Assembly (NCBI GenBank): GCA_017617145.1
Contig: JAFZWX010000052.1
Location: forward strand, 1-42,236
From: Treponema sp.
GTDB lineage: Bacteria > Spirochaetota > Spirochaetia > Treponematales > Treponemataceae
Direction: 5' to 3'
Length of the DNA: 42,236 nt
This document shows positions 24,835-40,100 of this stretch, one piece after another. Numbering within the stretch: the stretch's first letter is position 1; each line of letters begins with the position of its first letter. The notes under the pieces are model-generated. The model saw nothing but the letters and a program-made list of their open reading frames with translations. It was not told the DNA's origin and did not search any database. Both the position numbers and the translations under genes were made by a program.

Positions 24835-25168
24835 AAAAAATCTCCTTATATATACTTTTTTAACTAAATAACACAAATTTATCAAGAAAATAATGGCAAA
24901 TTCAGGCAAAAAATCATATAAAATTTGCTTTTTTTACAAAATCGGCTTATATTATAATAGAAGAATTATGTAAATTATTTAAAAATATTTTATCTTTCAA
25001 ATGTATCTTTTATAGAATAATCGTTTTTTAATATCAGTCATAAGTGTTGGCCGCTAAGGGTGGAGTGTGTCAAGAAATACAAGTTTACCTCCGATATATA
25101 GATTGGAGAAATGGGGTATTTTTGCATTTTGTTGTTTGACAGCAGAATGTGCTTTTAGAGGTGATGTT
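24835..25168. other. 334-base divergent intergenic region upstream of the giant gene
   Basis: Very A+T-rich up to about 25040, with the DJ-1 ribosome binding site at its left edge and a TATAAT at 24953-24958. From about 25040 the composition changes (TTGGCCGCTAAGGGTGGAG and onward) and the frame of the giant gene is open from a GTG at 25067, though without a ribosome binding site. CTCC/GGAG can pair across 25090-25115. I recognise no riboswitch class or gene here. Confidence 0.5.
24953..24958 (+). promoter_or_regulatory. Possible -10 box of the giant lipoprotein gene
   Basis: TATAAT preceded by a T-rich -35 region (TTTTTT at 24930-24935, 17-base spacer). If used, the transcript would have a leader of about 200 bases. 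The -35 is weak, so this is tentative. Confidence 0.3.
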
Positions 25169-28100
25169 ATGAATGTTGTAAAGAACAGAACACGCTTTTT
25201 ATCAGTAATTATATTTTTTTTCTCAATAATTATTCTTGGCGCAATATCATTTTCTGGTTGTGAAGTTGGACTTGGTCCCGCTGTAGATACTCAGCCTCCA
25301 AGCATCACGATTGAAAAACCTGAGGTAGATAAGGTTATCCGAAATAAATTTCTTATTAGCGGAACCTGGAGCGACGATGGTATGATTGATTCTATTGTTG
25401 TCATTCTCAAGCGTACCGACGGCAAAACTCTTGACGGCATAAATTTAGAGCGGCAGATATCTGCAACATTTGAAGAAGATCTTATCAAAAAAGAGACTGG
25501 TACCTGGCAGGCTATAGTTGATCCTATTGAATCCGAACAAAAAATAATAGATGGTACTTACCAGGCAACCGTTTATATTAAAGATAAAGGCAACCACACA
25601 ACTACACAAAATACAACATTTACTATTGATAATACTCCACCGGTATTGATTTTAACAAAACCAAATTCCACTCCTGATGATGATGCTTTTTCTTCTTACG
25701 GACAAAGATTATTCCTTGAAGGAAGTATTGCAGATTCAACAAAAGATACCTGGGTTCAACTTGATTTTTACTCAGGTGAAGAATGCACAGAAGATCAGTT
25801 TCTTGAAACTATAGAAACAGAAATGATTTCTCCTACAGATGTAAACTCAAATAATGCACGTCTTGCAATTTATAATTCAGACCTTTCAAAGGAATTTGCC
25901 CAGGAATATTTTAAACTCTATGGTCATAATAACGAAAAAGCAGGAGCAGAACAGATTTATGCTAAACTCACAGTTTACGATACAGCAGAAACATTCCCTA
26001 TAGATGGCGAAAGTGATAATCTTACTCCAAGTGGAAAGATTAAAGGTAATGCAAGTCAGTCATTCTATCTTACTAAAAAACTTGCAGAATCAATTACAAA
26101 ATCACAGACAGCAAATGGCTACGGACTTGCTCCAATTGATATTTACAATGTTTTAAACGGAACCTATGCACTTAAAAATGCATCGCGCGCTGCAGAATCT
26201 GAAATAATTATGGAAGAGCTTTGCAGCGATGAACAAAAAAAGAATATTACAGTTTTCACAATCAACCCGGAAAACAGCCCATATTTTACAATAAGTGGTC
26301 TTAAAACTCTGAACCTCGATGGCAAAGATTTTGAAGAAGGAAACACAATTGTAAACGGAACTCAGACAATTGAAGTTTCTGTATTTATGGGAAGTGACTC
26401 TATTGCACTTAAGGATGATGAAAATTTCTATGTATATCTTTTGGAGTGTGATAATTACGGTAATCCAAAAAAAGAAGATGTTGAAGAAAATCGCATAAAG
26501 CTTTATTCAAAATATAAAGAAACAGGAAAAGGTTCAGAAAAAAAATCCTATTACAAAATAGGTGGAAAAACAGATCACAAAACAGCTTCTGGAGCTTATG
26601 TATTCAGCATTCCAATGAATAAAAGTTTAAGGGCAGATCCAGATGCCGGGCTCGATGGATTTGTAAATATTAATCTTGAATATGGTACAAATTATATTAT
26701 TCGTGTAAGTGGAAAAGATACAGAAGACAACGAAATTGAAACAACAGATAATGGTTACGGTTTCTGTTTTACTGCAGGTGGAACAGCTCCTCGCATTACA
26801 ATCACAGAACCTGCCGAAAACACTGTATTCATTAAGAAGGGTGATGGATTAACAGTAAAAGGAACTGTAACTTCAGAAGCAGGCGAACCTCGTTTCACAA
26901 TTTCAAATGATGAAAACATGGTAGAGCTTCCTCTTACTCAAGCAGGCGAGGCTACCTATTCTTTTGAAAAAGAAATTGCACCAGACGAACTTGGTTTTGA
27001 CCAGAACGAAAGTGTAATTTATTCTCTGATTTTCTCTGCTACACGCGATGCAACAGAAACAACCCAGACTAAATCTGTATGGTATGATGTCGACGGTCCA
27101 GCCATTACAATAGGCGAACCAACTCCTCTTATTAAGAAGGATTCTGTTAAAGCAGACGGTACAACAGTTGAAAAAGACAGTATAAACGGAACAGTAACAT
27201 TTAACGGTTCTATCATTGATGAGTTTGACTCCCGATTTGGTTCTGCAACTTATAAAGTAAAACAGAACAACAACATAGTACCTGGCTTGAGCGGAAGTCT
27301 TGAAAAGAATTATACATTCTCTATTGATACTACAAAACTCACCGATAAGCAGGATGCCGTTATTGTAATCAGTGCTTATGACTATATAGGCAACTTGAGC
27401 GAAATAGAATGTACTTATTATGTTGATCAGAGTACAGATAAGCCTGTTATAAAGGCCACATCTGATTCAGTTGACATTTCACAAGGTCGTAGCGAGGAAG
27501 TTCTTGAAGCTGGAAAAAATCTTTTTGTACGCGGTGGATCTCTTGTTTTAAATGTACAAGATGATGATTCTGTTAAGAGTGCTGTTGTTTTAATTGGTAA
27601 GAAAAAAGAAAACGGTACTTTTGAGGTTCCTACATCTGCAGATACAACAGGAACTCTTTACAAAACTTATGATTCTCCATCTGCAATTTCTCATCAATTA
27701 CCAACTACTGTTGGAGTTTATCTTGCCACAGTTCTTGTTTATGATAAAAACTATTTATCAGATACACAGACACCACATAGCTTTAGTAAGTGTGAATTTA
27801 TCCTTAGAATAACAGGAACTGGTCCAGATGTAACTCTTTCTCCAGAAAAAGATTTCATTTCAACACGCAATGGTATTGGCTCAAATAAAATAACATTTAC
27901 TATAGCAGATGAAGGAAACGGTCCTTATAAAGTATTCAAGGATGATCAGCCATTGTTTGAAGGTTCAACTAAAGAATCTCCTATTGAATACACAATTACA
28001 TATCCGGCAAATACAGAAGAAGCAGACGAAATAGCCTTCAAGATTATGGATAAGAATCAGGGCTTTACAGATAAAATTTATAAACCAAAGTTTGATAACA

Positions 28101-31100
28101 TTTTACCGGAAGTTTCTATTACTGCTTGTCCTAATAAAGATTTGACAGAAGAAACATCATATTTGTTCAAAGGTGGAATGTCTGATTCTCCTTCAGGCAT
28201 AGACAGTGTTAAGATTAAATTTATTGATGGAGACAATTCTGAATCACAGACAGCTATTGCTTCTGAATGGCAAGATTGTATTGCTGGTTCAAAATCATGG
28301 AACTACGAAGCAGTTTGGGAAAGTGATGATCTTAAGAATGTTTTTGCAACAGAAGGCAAAAAATCTGTTATTGTAAAAGCAATCGATAATGCAGGTAACG
28401 AAAAAACAGTTTCTGATACATTTGTTTATGATAAGATGAAACCTGTAATTGAAGATATTACTGGTTCTGAAATTACAAATGGCAGCGATGTAACTCTTAC
28501 AGTAAATATTAAAGATACAAATCCAGTTAAACCGGCAGTAGTAATACGACAGAATGGCACAGAAATTCAACCTACTGAAAATGTAACTGTTGGTGATGTA
28601 ACAGGCTCTGGTTCAGCTTATACAAGTGAAATTGTAATTCCATTTAGTTCTGTAATTACAACTGATGGAGTTTACGAAATAGAAGTTATTGCAAAAGATT
28701 TGAATGGAAAAACTTCTTCTCCAAAATATGTAAAGATTACACGCGATAGTGCAAAACCTGTTGTAACTAATGTTAAACTTGCAGAAGAAGAACTTTCAAG
28801 AGATGCTTACTCTAACAACGGAAAGTATTATGTAAATAATACAAAAAGTACATATAAGATTTCGGGAATTGCAACAGATAACATTGGTGTTGAATCTGTA
28901 ACTCTTGTTGTTACAAGCAAAGATAATGCAACTGTTACAACTAGCGGAACCTTTAACGGTTCTGTTGGACAGTGGAGTTTTACTGGAATTAACTTAAAGA
29001 GCTGGAGCGGAACTGGTGCAACTGCAAGTATTGTTGTAAAAGATCAGGCCGGAAACATTGCTCAGGAAAATGTTTCTCTTGATATTGTATTTGATGTAAT
29101 TGCGCCTGCTCCAGAACATCAGATTGATGATTCTAATAAGGACCTTGTATTCCGTATTGGCGACTATGCATATGATGCTGGAGATAGTGACGTTGGTGGA
29201 AAATATTCAAACGGAACCTACGGCAGTGCTCTTACAATGCAGATTCGCGGATATTACCCTGATAACGAAGAGGGTTCTGGTATTAACAAAATTTATTACA
29301 AGGTATTTGAATATGAAGTTTCTATAGATGAAAACAAGGCAAATGCTACTGTCATTAATGAAAAAATCTATTTTAAGACTCTTAATGACCTTAGGGATTA
29401 TGTAATTGCAAACAAAACAGATACATTCTCTCCTCTTGCAGCAACAGAAACAAGAAATGTCGAATATAACATTACACCTGCTGCTAATGTTGCAGATACT
29501 GTTGATCGACTTGGCGGAGGAACCCTTACAAATGGATACAACCTTACTTCTAAAGGCTATGTACAGTTCCGAAAATCAATAACTACAAACTATAAAACAA
29601 CAATCAAGGGCTTTAAGGAAGGAAAGAACTACCTTGTTATTGTAGCCGAAGATAACGTAGGAAACTCAAGCGTAGACCATGCTGAAGTTCCTACGCCGGA
29701 AAATCCAACTGTGACGGCAATTTATCCATGTTACTCTTTGAATGTTGATATTACAGCTCCATCAATCAGTTCTGATTCAGATGAAGGTATTTATACAAAT
29801 TTAATAAAGAAACTTGCATCTGGAGAACCAAATCCAGATTCAAAAGTAGAAATTTCTGGAACAGTTTCTGATAAATCAAATGATATACACGGTTCTTCAG
29901 GCCTTAAGAATATTGTATTTACAAGTAATCAATCAAGCGAAAAAATAACGTTAAATTTAACGTCAACAGGTGGAACTCCAGAAGACCCAACACTCATAAA
30001 CTGGACAGTAGATATAAGACCTCTTCTTACAAAAGCTGGAAATGCAATTATTTCTGCAAAAGTAACAGATAATGCAGGTTACGCAACTTCAACTCCTATT
30101 GCAAATGTAACTGTAGATAAAACTACACCAACAGTAAGAATTACTTCTCCAGAAGCAAATTCATACATAGGTTCAAAAATTAACCTTTCTGGAACTGCAA
30201 CAGATGGACAGGGAGCAGGACTTGATACTTCAAAGAAGATGATTCTTTGTTATACAACAAGTGGTACAGCAGGTGCTTCAGCTCCAACAGTTACTCCATC
30301 CGATACAGCAAATCCATCAAATGGCTGGACAAAGCTTGCAGAAATTAATGCTGCAGAAAGCTGGAGTCATACAGTAAATGTAAGTTCATTATCAGGAATA
30401 ACAGATAATGCAAATACTACAGTTTATTTTAGTATAAGTGCTACAGATAAAGCTGGAACAGGTAATACAGGATATTCTGCTCCTCGTTCAGTTGTAATAG
30501 ATAAAAAGAAGCCTGTCGTAGAAATTACAGTTCCTGCAACAGAATCAGGAGCAGTAATACAGGCTGGAAGCTATAAATTCGAAGGTACTATTTCAGATGA
30601 AAATGAAATTTCTGAAGGTAAAGCAGAGCTTTATGCGGTAACTGGCGAAGGCAACTCTTTAACAGAAACAAAAATCAGCGAAACTGCACTTTCTATAACC
30701 CCTCCTGAAACTACAGGCGAAAACTGGACATGGAGTTGTCAGGTATATGATTTAACCGCAGCGACCTATAGAATAAAGGTTACAGCAAAAGACGCAGCCG
30801 GAAATGATTCGACTGTTATAACAAGTCCACGTATTTATATAGATAATACTCCTCCTGTAGTACATGTTGAACAGACAGGATTACGCGATTCAAATGGAAA
30901 TTCAATTACTGAAGAACTTGTTACAGGTACAACATATTACACAAAGGGAGATTATACATTCACTGTAACAGTAGACGATATTAACTTTGATAACAACGAT
31001 ACAAGTTTGTATACAGTAACAGCTAGTGCAAATCAGACACTAACTATTACAAAAGATTCACAAAATAAAAATAAGTTTACATTTGAACCGGCAACACCAG

Positions 31101-34100
31101 TAGACGGCTTGTTTACTTACACAATAAAGGATGTAAAAGATAAAGCTGGTAATAAAGCAAATGATGTTATTATAAAAGTTCAGCGCGATACAACTGGTCC
31201 TATAGTAGAAATCAGAAATCCTGCTAATGATATAACAGATCCTGCAAATTCTTTGAGCGGCACATCATACTCATTCAGAATTAATGCTAATGATCGTGGT
31301 GGTGTAGGGGTTGCAAAACTTTATTATGTATTCTCAAAGAATTCTTCAGCTCCTGCTTCAGGATGGATTGAAGAATCATTAAGCGATGGTGATTTTAATA
31401 TTGACCAGAATCTGGAAACTTTAGGCGAAGGTAACTGGTATCTTTATGCAAAAGCAGAGGATAAGTCTGGTAATCTTTCTTCAAGTGTAGAAAAGAGAGC
31501 TTTCCCAATTGATAAGTCTGCTCCAACTCTTACTGTAAATGATTTAGTGTCTGGAGTAAATCCTGTTTGTTCAGAAGTAGACGACGGCTATACAATAAGC
31601 GGAACAGCATCAGATACAAATGAAATGCATGAAACTGAAGCAATAACAATTGATGTAGATGGCATTAAAACAAAAATAGCAAAATCTTCAATTACTACGG
31701 GTGATGCCTGGTCTTACAAAATACTAACTGGAACTGAGAACGGAAAACTGAAATCAAATGAACCTGTAGTAGTAAAAGTTACTGCAAAAGATATTGCAGG
31801 AAAGACTACAGAAAAGAATTATACTCTTTACTATGATACAAAAGACCCTGAACTTTCAGTTACTTCTCCTGTGGATGATGAAAAAGTTACTTTAGCAGAA
31901 AAGGAAATCAAGGGAACCGTAAGCGACGGCGGATACGGAATTAAGAAACTTGAATATAAATTGTACAATTCTGCAAATGAAGTAATAAACAGTGGAACAA
32001 CAGAAGGCGAAAATCCAGATGTTATCATCAAAGGTGAACAGTGGTATATAAAAGGTAGTGGAAAAATATCTCTTGGTTCTGAAGGAGCTCTACGCCTTGA
32101 TGTTATAGCAACAGAAAACAAACCTGAAGGAGCAACAGCTGTTGAAGGCCGACAGTATGTAACAACAAAGACAGTTAACTTCTATTATGATGTAGCAAAT
32201 CCGGAGCTTACAGAAACTGGAATCGGAACAAGAGGAAAGACAACAAAAGCTGGCTTTATTCTTTCAGGAGTTGCATCAGATTCAAATGCACTTGCATCTG
32301 TAACAATCAAGTGGAAGGTAGGAACTACAGATAAATCTATTGCACTTACTCCAAGTTCAACACAGTTGAATTCTATGAGCTGGTCAAAAGACTTTGTAGT
32401 CGGTTCAACTAACGATTCGAAAACAAACTATGTATCCGACGGAGCAAACGAATTTACAATTATCGCAAAAGATATTACTGGAAAGGAAAAACAGCTTACA
32501 CGTACTGTAGTAGTAGATACCCAAAAGGATGTAATTGGAACTGTAACAGTTGATGCAACGGGCGGAGTAACAATTGGTACAGGTGAAAATGCAATCATAT
32601 GGTACAAGACAACAAGCATTCCGGTAACGGTTCCAGTAACAGAACGCGGACCTTCTGAAGTATCAAAAGTAGAATATGCAACTCAGTCTGGTGATAATGT
32701 AACCTGGAATCCTCTTTCATCAAGTGGAACAAACTACACTGGAACAGTAAACTTTGGCGGAGACGGAAGCCAGACCATGCGCTTAAGGACAACGGACGTA
32801 GCTGGAAACGTATCTGAAGAAAAAACAGTTTCGGTAAATATAGATACAAGTGCGCCTGTCCTTTCAGCCCTTTACTACAAGAAGGGAAGTGAAGCTGCAA
32901 AAGCACTTGACAGCACAGTTTATCTTAAGACTGGAACACCGATAACCGTATACGGAAACTATAAAGACGAACAGAGTGGTGTAGAAAATCTTACATTCAA
33001 GATTGGAGATACAGCAGTAACTCCAACAGTAACATATTCTACTACAGAAATCGGAAACAGTGCACCGTCAGACTCTTTATATAACGAAGAAAACGCAGTA
33101 ACAATAACTGGAAATGAAACAACAATAAAATCTTGGAAGGCTGTAATTACTCCTGCAGCAGACGGACAGTTTACCGTAACAGGAAAGAACAGGGTACAGA
33201 CAAGTGTAGACAATCAAAAAATCTTTACTATAGCAATAGATGGTGATGCTCCAACTGTAACAATAATTAATCCTGGAGCAGGCATAGATCCTATCAGCGG
33301 AACAAGCTATTCATTCCGCATTAATGCCGATGATGGAACTGGTGTTGGCGTAACACAGCTTTCGTATGCTTTTGCAACAACTTCTACAGTTACAGCAGCA
33401 GATGTGTGGACAACAATAGACTTTACAGGCGGTGACAAGAACATCGATATGCCGCTTGAAACAGGAACAACACCTGTAAAAGATGCAAACGGTAAGGTAA
33501 CAAAACTTTGTGAAGGCGACTGGTACGTATTTGCAAAGGCTGTTGATAAGGCAGGAAACGAAACAACTACTGCTGTAAGCAGAGCCTTTACTGTCGACAG
33601 ATCAAATCCAACCCTTACTGTAGACGGACTTAATGAAAGCGGAGTAAATGCACTTTACAAGGAAATTTCAAACGATAAATATGAATTAAGCGGAACTGTA
33701 AGTGATTCAAATGCACTCGCTTCAACAGGAGCCGTAAGCATAGAAATAGATGAACAGACTCCTGTTTTTGCAACTGTAAGCGGAACAAGCTGGACTTATA
33801 ATCTTGATGTCGGAACGACTGCAGGAACCTTGCAGAAAGATACTCTTGTTTCTGTAAAGGTAACTGCAAAAGACGTTACAGGAAAAACCACAGAAAAGAA
33901 CTATACCCTTTACTATGATACAAAAGATCCTGAACTTGAAGTAACTGCTCCGGTTATTAACGAAGCAGTTGAAACAGACACAAAGGTAATCAAGGGAACT
34001 GTAAGCGACGGCGGATACGGAATCAAGAAGCTGGAATACAGCCTTTACAGTGGTTCAACACTCATTGCAAGCGGAAATACCGATAATCCTGATACTACTT

Positions 34101-37100
34101 ACCCAATAGCCATAAAGGGTGAGCAGTGGTACATCTCAAAGAATGAAGGAAAAGTTCCTCTTGGAACAACAGAAGGCGCTCTCCGACTTGTAGTAACTGC
34201 AACAGAAAACAAGCCTGAAGGTGCATCAACTGTTACAGGACGACAGTATGTAACAACAAAGACAGTAGACTTCTATTACGATAAAGCAAATCCTACTCTT
34301 ACAGAAACAGTAATTGGAGCAACAGGAAAGACAAAGAACGAAGGCTTTACACTTTCGGGTGTTGCAACAGATTCTAACGCTCTGGCATCTGTAGAAATCA
34401 GCTGGGGAACAAATAACAAAATTACTCTTACTCCAACTTCTCAACAGTTAAAGTCAATGAGCTGGTCACAAGCCTTTGTAGTTGGTTCTGCAACAGGAAC
34501 AAACCACGTAGCCGATGGAACAAATGAATTTACAATCATTGCAAAAGATATTACAGGTAAAGAAAAACAACTTACCCGAACGGTAGTCGTAGATACAGTT
34601 AAACCAACATGCGGAACTCCAACTATAACATCATCAAAAAATACAGTTGATGGCAAAGACTGGTATAAATCATCATTCATCGATATCAAACTTGAAAATG
34701 TAAAAGATGAAGGTGGTACAGGAATTTCAAAGGTAGAATATACAACAGAAAGTGGTGATAGTGCTCACTGGTATTCTATGAACAGTTCTGCTTCTGTAGC
34801 TACAACATATACTGCAACAGTAAACTGCGCAAATCAAGGTTCTAATACAATAACAGTTAGAGTTACTGATGCCGCAGGAAATATTAAGAATGCAGGAACT
34901 CTCACTGCTTATGTAGATACAAAAGAACCATCTCTGGAAAATTCATATGCTAAGTATCTTACAGGTGGTTATCAAGCCGTTTCAGAGCTTCTTATCAACG
35001 GAGATAACGGATATGAACTTAAGATTTCTGTAAAAGATGAAGATGCCGGAACTGGTGCAAATTCAGGTAAGAATTCAGGTATTGCATCTGTAGAATATTC
35101 ATATAGTAATTCAGATGGTACTTACACAATTGACGGAACAAAATCTGAAGATGAAGATGCTTGGATTATAACAGTTCCAAAAACTGGAAATGGAACAAAC
35201 AGGTATTCTCCAACAGGATCAAATAAGATTTATGTAATCATTAAAGATAACGCAGGAAATGAAATTAAAGAAAGAGTTCTTACCGTAACAAAGGATACAA
35301 CTGCTCCAACAGTTGAAATAAAATCCTTTACAAAGGCAGGAACTCAAACTAATTCTCTCTACGACGTAAACGGAACAATCACAATTTCTGGTCTTGCAGA
35401 TGATACAAATAAGTTTGATTCTGTAAAGCTTGAATATCAGAAAGACGGTACTTCAACCTGGACAACAATCCCAACAACTTCTCAAACAAGCTGGAGTACA
35501 ACGCTTAATACTAAGACTCTAACTGATAACAAGAAGTACACAATCAAAGCAACTGCAACCGACGCTGCAGGAAATACAAATGAAGCTACTCAAGACATCT
35601 ATGTAAATCAAGATTCAGACCGTCCTGTTATTACTGTTACAAATATCACACTTGCAACTAAAACAGAAGGAAATGTAACTTCATATGATGCAGATGAAAC
35701 ATCATACCTCAAACGAACTTCAAGACTTGAAGGTACAGTAAGCGATGACGACGGTAATGTAACAAAGCTTGAATACTCTACAAATGGAACTTCATGGACA
35801 GAAGCAAGTCTTGAATACGGTACAGCCTGGAGCATTGCCGATTTGCCGGAAGGTGAAAACAAGCTTTACTTTAGAGTAACCGATTCTGCAAATACAACTC
35901 CATTTACTACCGTTGTAGAATCAGAGTCTGCAACATCAGAAGCTGCTAATCAGCCAAAGATTAAAGATAACAGCAATACTTATGTTACTCATACACAAGG
36001 TTCTCTTGCCCTCAACTTTAAGGTTGTAACAAAACAGCCTGATGTAGAAGAGAAAAAGTATCAGGTTTTCAATTCTAAGGCAAACAATGGTACTGGAGCT
36101 TGGGAAAATAGAGATTCTCTTGGAACCTTAGGTGGAGACTATACTAAGTTCAAGATTACTCTTAAAGCTAAGTCTGATGCATTCATTGGTTCTGTAAAGG
36201 CTAAGTATGCAACCGATGCTTACGACATTACCTTTACAACCACCGAAACTACTACAAACAATAGTTATCACACCTGGATTTCTCCAGAAATTGATCTTGA
36301 TTCTTCAAAAACCGAAATAAAGCTTAAGATTTCAGATGCAAGTTCTACAACTGATCCAATGACTCTGGAACAGACAGTTAACTATGCAGTAGATAATACT
36401 CCTCCGAAAATTAATATCAAAGATCCTTCACAGGTAGTTGGTGTAAAAGAAACAATGCAGTTTGATGTTAGTGAAGGCGCAACTGTATATTTTGCCGTAA
36501 CAAAAAAAGAGGTTACAACTGCACCAACTGCGGCAAATGCATGGACTCAGCTTTTGGATAACTCAAATGGTCTAACCTGGTATGCTGCATTTGACGATGA
36601 TCTGGCTTTGGTTGATCACACAAAACGATTTGCACTTTATCTTGTAGATTTAGGTATAACTACAGAAGATGAAATTTTGGACAATGATAGTCCATTTACA
36701 GAAATAACAGATGTTCATTTCTGGGTAAAGGCAGTTGATCAGTGTGGTAATGTAGGCACAGCTTATAAGGTTGTGAAGGTTGATCCACAGGGAAATCGTC
36801 CTTCGGTAAAACTCGCATATCCTACGAATGATGAGAACGGTGAACCTCCTACAAAAGGTGGAACAATTCGTCTTGATGGTACTGTTACAGATGATATTGC
36901 CGCAAAATATGTATGGATCCAAATTGATACCGGTAATGATGGATTTGGCTTGGATGACCTCAAATTCTTGAGTACAAGTAAATATCCAATTGGAAAAATA
37001 AGTACAAATACAGAAGTTGCAGATACTGTTATTCAGGCTCTCCTAGCAGGAACTAGTGTTACTGATTATGGTATTATGGTTCCTGTAAGTGGTACAAGCT

Positions 37101-40100
37101 GGAACCTTTCTATTAATACAAATCAGGAATTCAACCAAAAGGCAGATGACCTGGGTAAAGCTCGTCTTGATATTAAATTCTTTGCTACCGATGCCGATCC
37201 TGATAAATCAGATAATACAAATGTAATTATTCATAAGAGTATTGATGAAAATAATACACAGACAATTCTCATAGACTCAAAAGCTCCTTATATTGATTCT
37301 GAAAACCTGTATCTTGTAAAGTATGATGGTAATACAGAAATTGCAAGAAAGGTTTATAAAGAGGGCGATAATGTTCATGGAATCTGGTATCTTCAGGGTA
37401 CTATAAAAGATGATGACAGTGGTATAAAAGAGATTAAGTATAAGTTTACAGGTGATGAAGATTTTACAAAAAGAATTACTTCTGCAGGTGGAACTTGGAC
37501 AGATTCTTCTAATACACATTTCTACTTTAAGCCAAAATCAAGAACTTATGATGGAAAAATCATTTATGATTATGAATTCAGTATTCCTTTAGGATCTTCT
37601 GCTTCTGGTCAAGTAGGTGAAAGTACTGTAAAAATTGTTGCTACAGAAAATACAGAACTAGGTCTGAATACAGATTCTGCTCCTTCTTATAAGGTAACAT
37701 ATGATAATAAGGCACCAGAGTTCATAACAGAAAATAATGTTAATGTTAAACTTGATCCGACTGTTCAAAACTCAAACGGCTTCTATACATTTGGTGCAGT
37801 TGCTTCTGAAGATAAGATTAATAAAGTATCGCAGTCAGGTGTTGAAAGAATTGCATTCTACTTTACCCGCGATTTGAATTACAGTTTGAATACAATCGAT
37901 AATACTCTTTATGCATCACATACCGGCGAGAAGGACGGAAAAACCAATGATCTTTTTGATGTAATGGTTAAGCATGTAAATAAAGATTCTGACGATACAG
38001 GTTCTGGTAATATGATTATTAACTATAAGGGCAAGTCAGAAGGTGCTGGTGCAACACTTACATATTCAGAAGGACTGTATTGGAAAAAGATTTCCGGAAA
38101 AACCAAGGATAAGACATTTACATATACATCAGCTGTTGATCCTAACATTCATGCAAGAGGTCTCATTAAGATTAATGGTGTAATTTACCTGATTAATTCT
38201 GTAAATGGAAAGATTGTAAATCTTGATGATGACTTTGGAAGTACAGAAAAATCTGTAGATGCCTACTTTGCAATTTGTAATGTAATTGATAAGGGTGGAG
38301 AAAAGAATGGAAGTGCTATAGCTTATCCAAATGGTTATGGCTATGGATATTATTCTTCACGCAATACAGATGATGGAGACCTTATTACAGAAACCTTCAA
38401 CAGTCAGGGAACAGAATGGATTTTTGATGCTTCAATAAACTCAAAGAACCTTCCAGATGGTCCTATAACACTTCATATGGTTGCTTTCGATAAAGCCGGT
38501 AACTATACCGAAACACCTGTAACTATGGATGGAACTGTTTCTAACAATGCTCCTAGAATTGCCGGATTAATTCTTGGTACCGATGAAAATGGTAACGGTC
38601 AGGTAGACGATGGAGAATTCAATAACATTTCTTATCATGAACAATATGAAGCTGGAAGAGATGCTCGTGGCGAAGAAATGCATAATGTTATGTTCCCTGT
38701 ACAGGATGCTTCAAAAGATAATCCTAAATCTGCACTTACAATAAAAGGCACAACAGTAATTAAGCCAGAAATTGTTGGTGGAAACGGAAAAATAACCTAT
38801 AAATATTCTGTATATGAATTTGACTCAAAAACAGATGGAGAATTTATCTGGAAAACTACTGCCGAAAAAGCAAATGTTACAGGAAGTGTAATTGCAACAG
38901 GAACTACAGATGACTCCATAGCAACTCTTTCTGCCTTTATTGAGCTTTCTGTTACAGATTTTATTGGAACAATAGGTACGGCTCAAGAACCAAAAGATTC
39001 AAGTGTAATCAAAGATGGAAAATACAAGAAATTTGTATTCAATTTTAGTGATAATACTCCTGGTAAGAATGGCGCAGCACAAAGTGATAATGCAACTTTG
39101 AATGTAATTATGGATGTTGCTTTGCGCGAAACTAACAAAGCTAAAAACTGGATCTTACCATTCTACTGGAACAGTTCAGACGACAACAGTCTGTTTGGAC
39201 AGAGTAAGAACAATGGTCATATTGAACTTGCAACAGATTGGGTAACGGTTGATGCTTTCGATTCTTCAAAGGCTGAATACGATGCCGACCCTAAAGTTTC
39301 TGGTATGATTAAACTCGAAGGAATTGCCCAGGATGATACTTTGATTAACCAGATCTTTGTAAAGCTTGGTACAGCCATGATCTCTACAAATGGACTTACA
39401 ACAGATGATAAGGTAATTGCTACATATGTACCTTCTACTGCTACATGGACATTAGGTTCTTCATTAACAAAGGTTGACAATGAGGACACAATTCCAGCCG
39501 CTGGTTGGGCTAGCGAAATTAAACAGGCAACCTATGGTGAACTTCTTGCAGTTAAGGCAATTACAGCTCTTCCAGATGGTAAAAAAGCAACAGATGAAGT
39601 TCCATATACTTCTCAAGACCTTGGACATGTAGTTCACTGGATTTTGTATCTTGATACCTCAAAGATTACAGGAGTTGCTGCAACAAATGTTACTGTAACT
39701 GCAACAGCCAACGATCGCGGAACTCCAGAATACAATGGTTCTGCGGTTGTATATAGTCCAAACGACACTGCTACTACAGGCGGCCAAACAATTTCTGCCG
39801 CAGTAACCAAGACCGACTCTACAATCAATCAGGGTGATCTCACGGGTTACTATAGAATGGATGTTGTGCCGTATATTACAAAGATTTCAACTGGCGTAAG
39901 AACAGCCAGCGGTCTTAAAGATAACAATATCCGTTCTGCAAGCGGTAAGTACAGTATCCTTGCAAATAATGCTGCGAATGTAATTACAGTAAGTGGATTT
40001 AACTTCTCAACTACAGCATTAGTTGCAAAAATAGCAAATATTGCAACTTCTGCCGGAATAGCAATAACTAATACAAATGGAGGCACTGCAGTTACTATTG

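Noticed and set aside
25136..25141. TTGACA as a -35 box for the giant gene
   Set aside because: No -10-like hexamer occurs at the right distance before the start codon.
25067..25168. GTG start at 25067 for the giant protein
   Set aside because: No ribosome binding site is seen there, and it would put 34 extra residues before the signal segment. The ATG at 25169 has AGAGGTG and gives a normal lipoprotein signal.
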